Assembly: GCA_022562855.1 (NCBI GenBank)
Contig: JADFON010000084.1
Coordinates: forward strand, 1 to 7,309
Source: Candidatus Zhuqueibacterota bacterium
Lineage (GTDB): Bacteria > SM23-31
Length of the DNA: 7,309 bases
Direction: 5' to 3'
Shown here: in pieces, positions 6,391 through 7,309 of the stretch
Numbering within the stretch: position 1 is the stretch's first letter
How the letters are laid out: the number at the start of each line of letters is the position of its first letter
Program-made: the position numbers and the translations under genes
Notes under the pieces: generated by a model
What the model was told of the DNA's origin: nothing
The model's input: only the letters and a program-made list of their open reading frames with translations
Database searches by the model: none

Positions 6391-6422
6391 GAATGGCAGG
6401 AAAAAGCTGAAATAATGTCAAC

Positions 6423-6452
6423 AAAAAAACTAATCAAAATATGGGTGATTAG
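6423..6452 (-). terminator. weak Rho-independent terminator after the propeller gene
   Basis: On the minus strand a 7-bp perfect stem CTAATCA (6446-6452) / TGATTAG (6430-6436) with a 9-base loop is followed at once by seven Ts (6423-6429). It lies about 55 bases past the stop of the propeller gene and about 30 bases before the comF start. The stem has only two G:C pairs, so termination would be weak. Confidence 0.5.
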
Positions 6453-6507
6453 CAAGATAAACTGCACACATCGCACAGAAAAAGGCTTTTGTGGGTGTGA
6501 ATGAATA

Positions 6508-7290
6508 CTATTTTGGAACGGGCAGGTTTATAAAATCCAAATAATAAATACCTCCATTTCTCAGTCCTCCTTCGGACCCGGCAAAGATCCGGTCATTCGA
6601 ATGAATCGCAAGCGTTTTTAAGAATGATCCATCAGCCATACCGATATGAGTCCATGTATCGCCATTATCTCTGGACAAAAAAACACCTCCTCCTGTTGCA
6701 GCAACAAATATCAAACCGGTGCTGTTTATTGCAATGTCTGAGATACTCATCCTATCAAATCCCAGTTGTTTATAAAACTTTCCGTCAGTGGTTGTATAGG
6801 ACAATGAATCCTCCATACCTATTTCGGTCCAGGATAATCCGTTGTCGGTTGAACGAATAGCACCATAGGCTCTTCCTGCAAACAGATGGTCTTGATCGTT
6901 TACCGCTATTGATAAGGTAGGTTTTCCATCTGAATACAGCTCTTTCCAGGTATCACCATTATCCTGCGACTGAAAAACAAATCTGCCCGCAGCAGCAAAT
7001 AATTCGTCTTTGGAGTTGAAAATAATATCCCTTATGGCGAATATTTCCGATAACCCCTTATACTCCCAGGTTTTTCCGTCGTCATTGGAACGGAAAATGC
7101 CCTCGGTGTCTGTTCCCAAAAACACATCATCACTTGCATTGATCGAAACAGTTTTTGGTAAAAAATCGACTGAGGATTGACGTATCCAGGTTACACCGTT
7201 ATCTTTTGATATATACAAACCGAAATTGTTTCCTCCGACTCCGGCAAATATAGCGCCCTTTGAGTTTATGGCTATAGAATAAATAAAATG
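6508..7290 (-). CDS. Asp-box (BNR) beta-propeller protein, 5'-incomplete or frame-broken
   Basis: The frame encodes a repeat protein with five Asp-boxes (S-x-D-x-G-x-T-W): SKDNGVTW, SNDDGKTW, SQDNGDTW, STDNGLSW and SRDNGDTW. Four-bladed spacing is 40, 40, 39 and 59 residues. Between boxes sits the strand pattern (S)IAxNxxxxIFAG. Such repeats build sialidase-like or VPS10/YCF48-like beta-propellers; in Ignavibacteria/Bacteroidota-type genomes they are common in large secreted proteins of unknown role. No catalytic sialidase residues could be identified. The TAG stop at 6508 follows a short tail (INLPVPK) with no sorting domain. The only near start is a TTG at 7218, but the same frame upstream to 7290 still reads as repeat (IAINSKGAIFAGVGG), so the TTG is not the true start. 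A TAG at 7291-7293 then closes the frame. The gene must therefore begin beyond the window and carry a frameshift or sequencing error near 7290, or be a pseudogene. No signal peptide is in view. Confidence 0.75.
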   Translation of the reverse strand, partial: HFIYSIAINSKGAIFAGVGGNNFGLYISKDNGVTWIRQSSVDFLPKTVSINASDDVFLGTDTEGIFRSNDDGKTWEYKGLSEIFAIRDIIFNSKDELFAAAGRFVFQSQDNGDTWKELYSDGKPTLSIAVNDQDHLFAGRAYGAIRSTDNGLSWTEIGMEDSLSYTTTDGKFYKQLGFDRMSISDIAINSTGLIFVAATGGGVFLSRDNGDTWTHIGMADGSFLKTLAIHSNDRIFAGSEGGLRNGGIYYLDFINLPVPK

Positions 7291-7309
7291 CTAAGGTATA
7301 CCAAGTTAA

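Noticed and set aside
6416-6421. Perfect TTGACA on the minus strand upstream of comF
   Set aside because: The position 17 bases downstream reads TGCCAT and lies almost on the start codon, so there is no usable -10.
1-7309. CRISPR arrays, tRNA/rRNA genes, insertion sequences, toxin-antitoxin or defence genes
   Set aside because: I looked on both strands and saw no spaced direct repeats, cloverleaf-like sequences, transposase motifs or defence-type domains.

Overview
The window looks like two unrelated pieces of bacterial DNA joined near position 1640-1690. The left piece (1 to about 1650) is GC-rich: hand counts of 60-base blocks from 1441 to 1620 give about 58 % G+C. It encodes a proteobacterial/mitochondrial-type heme A synthase and the C-terminal half of a metallo-beta-lactamase (MBL) fold protein, both on the minus strand. 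The right piece (about 1690 to 7309) is AT-rich: about 36 % G+C for 1741-1920. Its gene content resembles the Bacteroidota / Ignavibacteria / Marinimicrobia type of uncultured bacterium: a 7TMR-DISM-like sensor, shikimate kinase, a lipoprotein-type gamma-glutamyltransferase, a ComF protein and an Asp-box beta-propeller protein. The taxonomic guess rests on composition and general family feel only.

Layout from left to right: 3'-partial heme A synthase (minus, runs off the left edge); a 134-base gap with a small inverted repeat; a 464-residue ORF (minus) whose N-terminal 60 % is a truncated 7TM sensor and whose C-terminal 40 % is a truncated MBL protein; shikimate kinase aroK (minus, 48 bases upstream of the sensor start); a 426-base AT-rich divergent intergenic region with candidate promoters and a perfect 12-bp palindrome; a 129-residue plus-strand protein made of four short helical repeats; then, converging on it, a likely comF-ggt operon (minus, 32-base gap); a weak T-tailed hairpin; and a five-Asp-box propeller gene (minus) whose frame is closed by a stop 17 bases from the right edge.

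The genes do not form one visible pathway. aroK (aromatic amino acid synthesis), comF (phosphoribosyltransferase fold, DNA uptake/replication-restart family) and ggt (periplasmic gamma-glutamyl or related amide hydrolysis) are housekeeping or semi-housekeeping genes. The most eye-catching object is the 7TM sensor/MBL fusion ORF. It is best explained as an assembly chimera or illegitimate recombination, because the GC shift falls at the domain boundary and each half lacks essential parts. Other points worth a look are the four-repeat small protein with its palindromic leader, the apparent loss of classical substrate-binding residues in the gamma-glutamyltransferase, and the interrupted frame of the propeller gene. 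I found no CRISPR array, tRNA, rRNA, transposase or attachment site.
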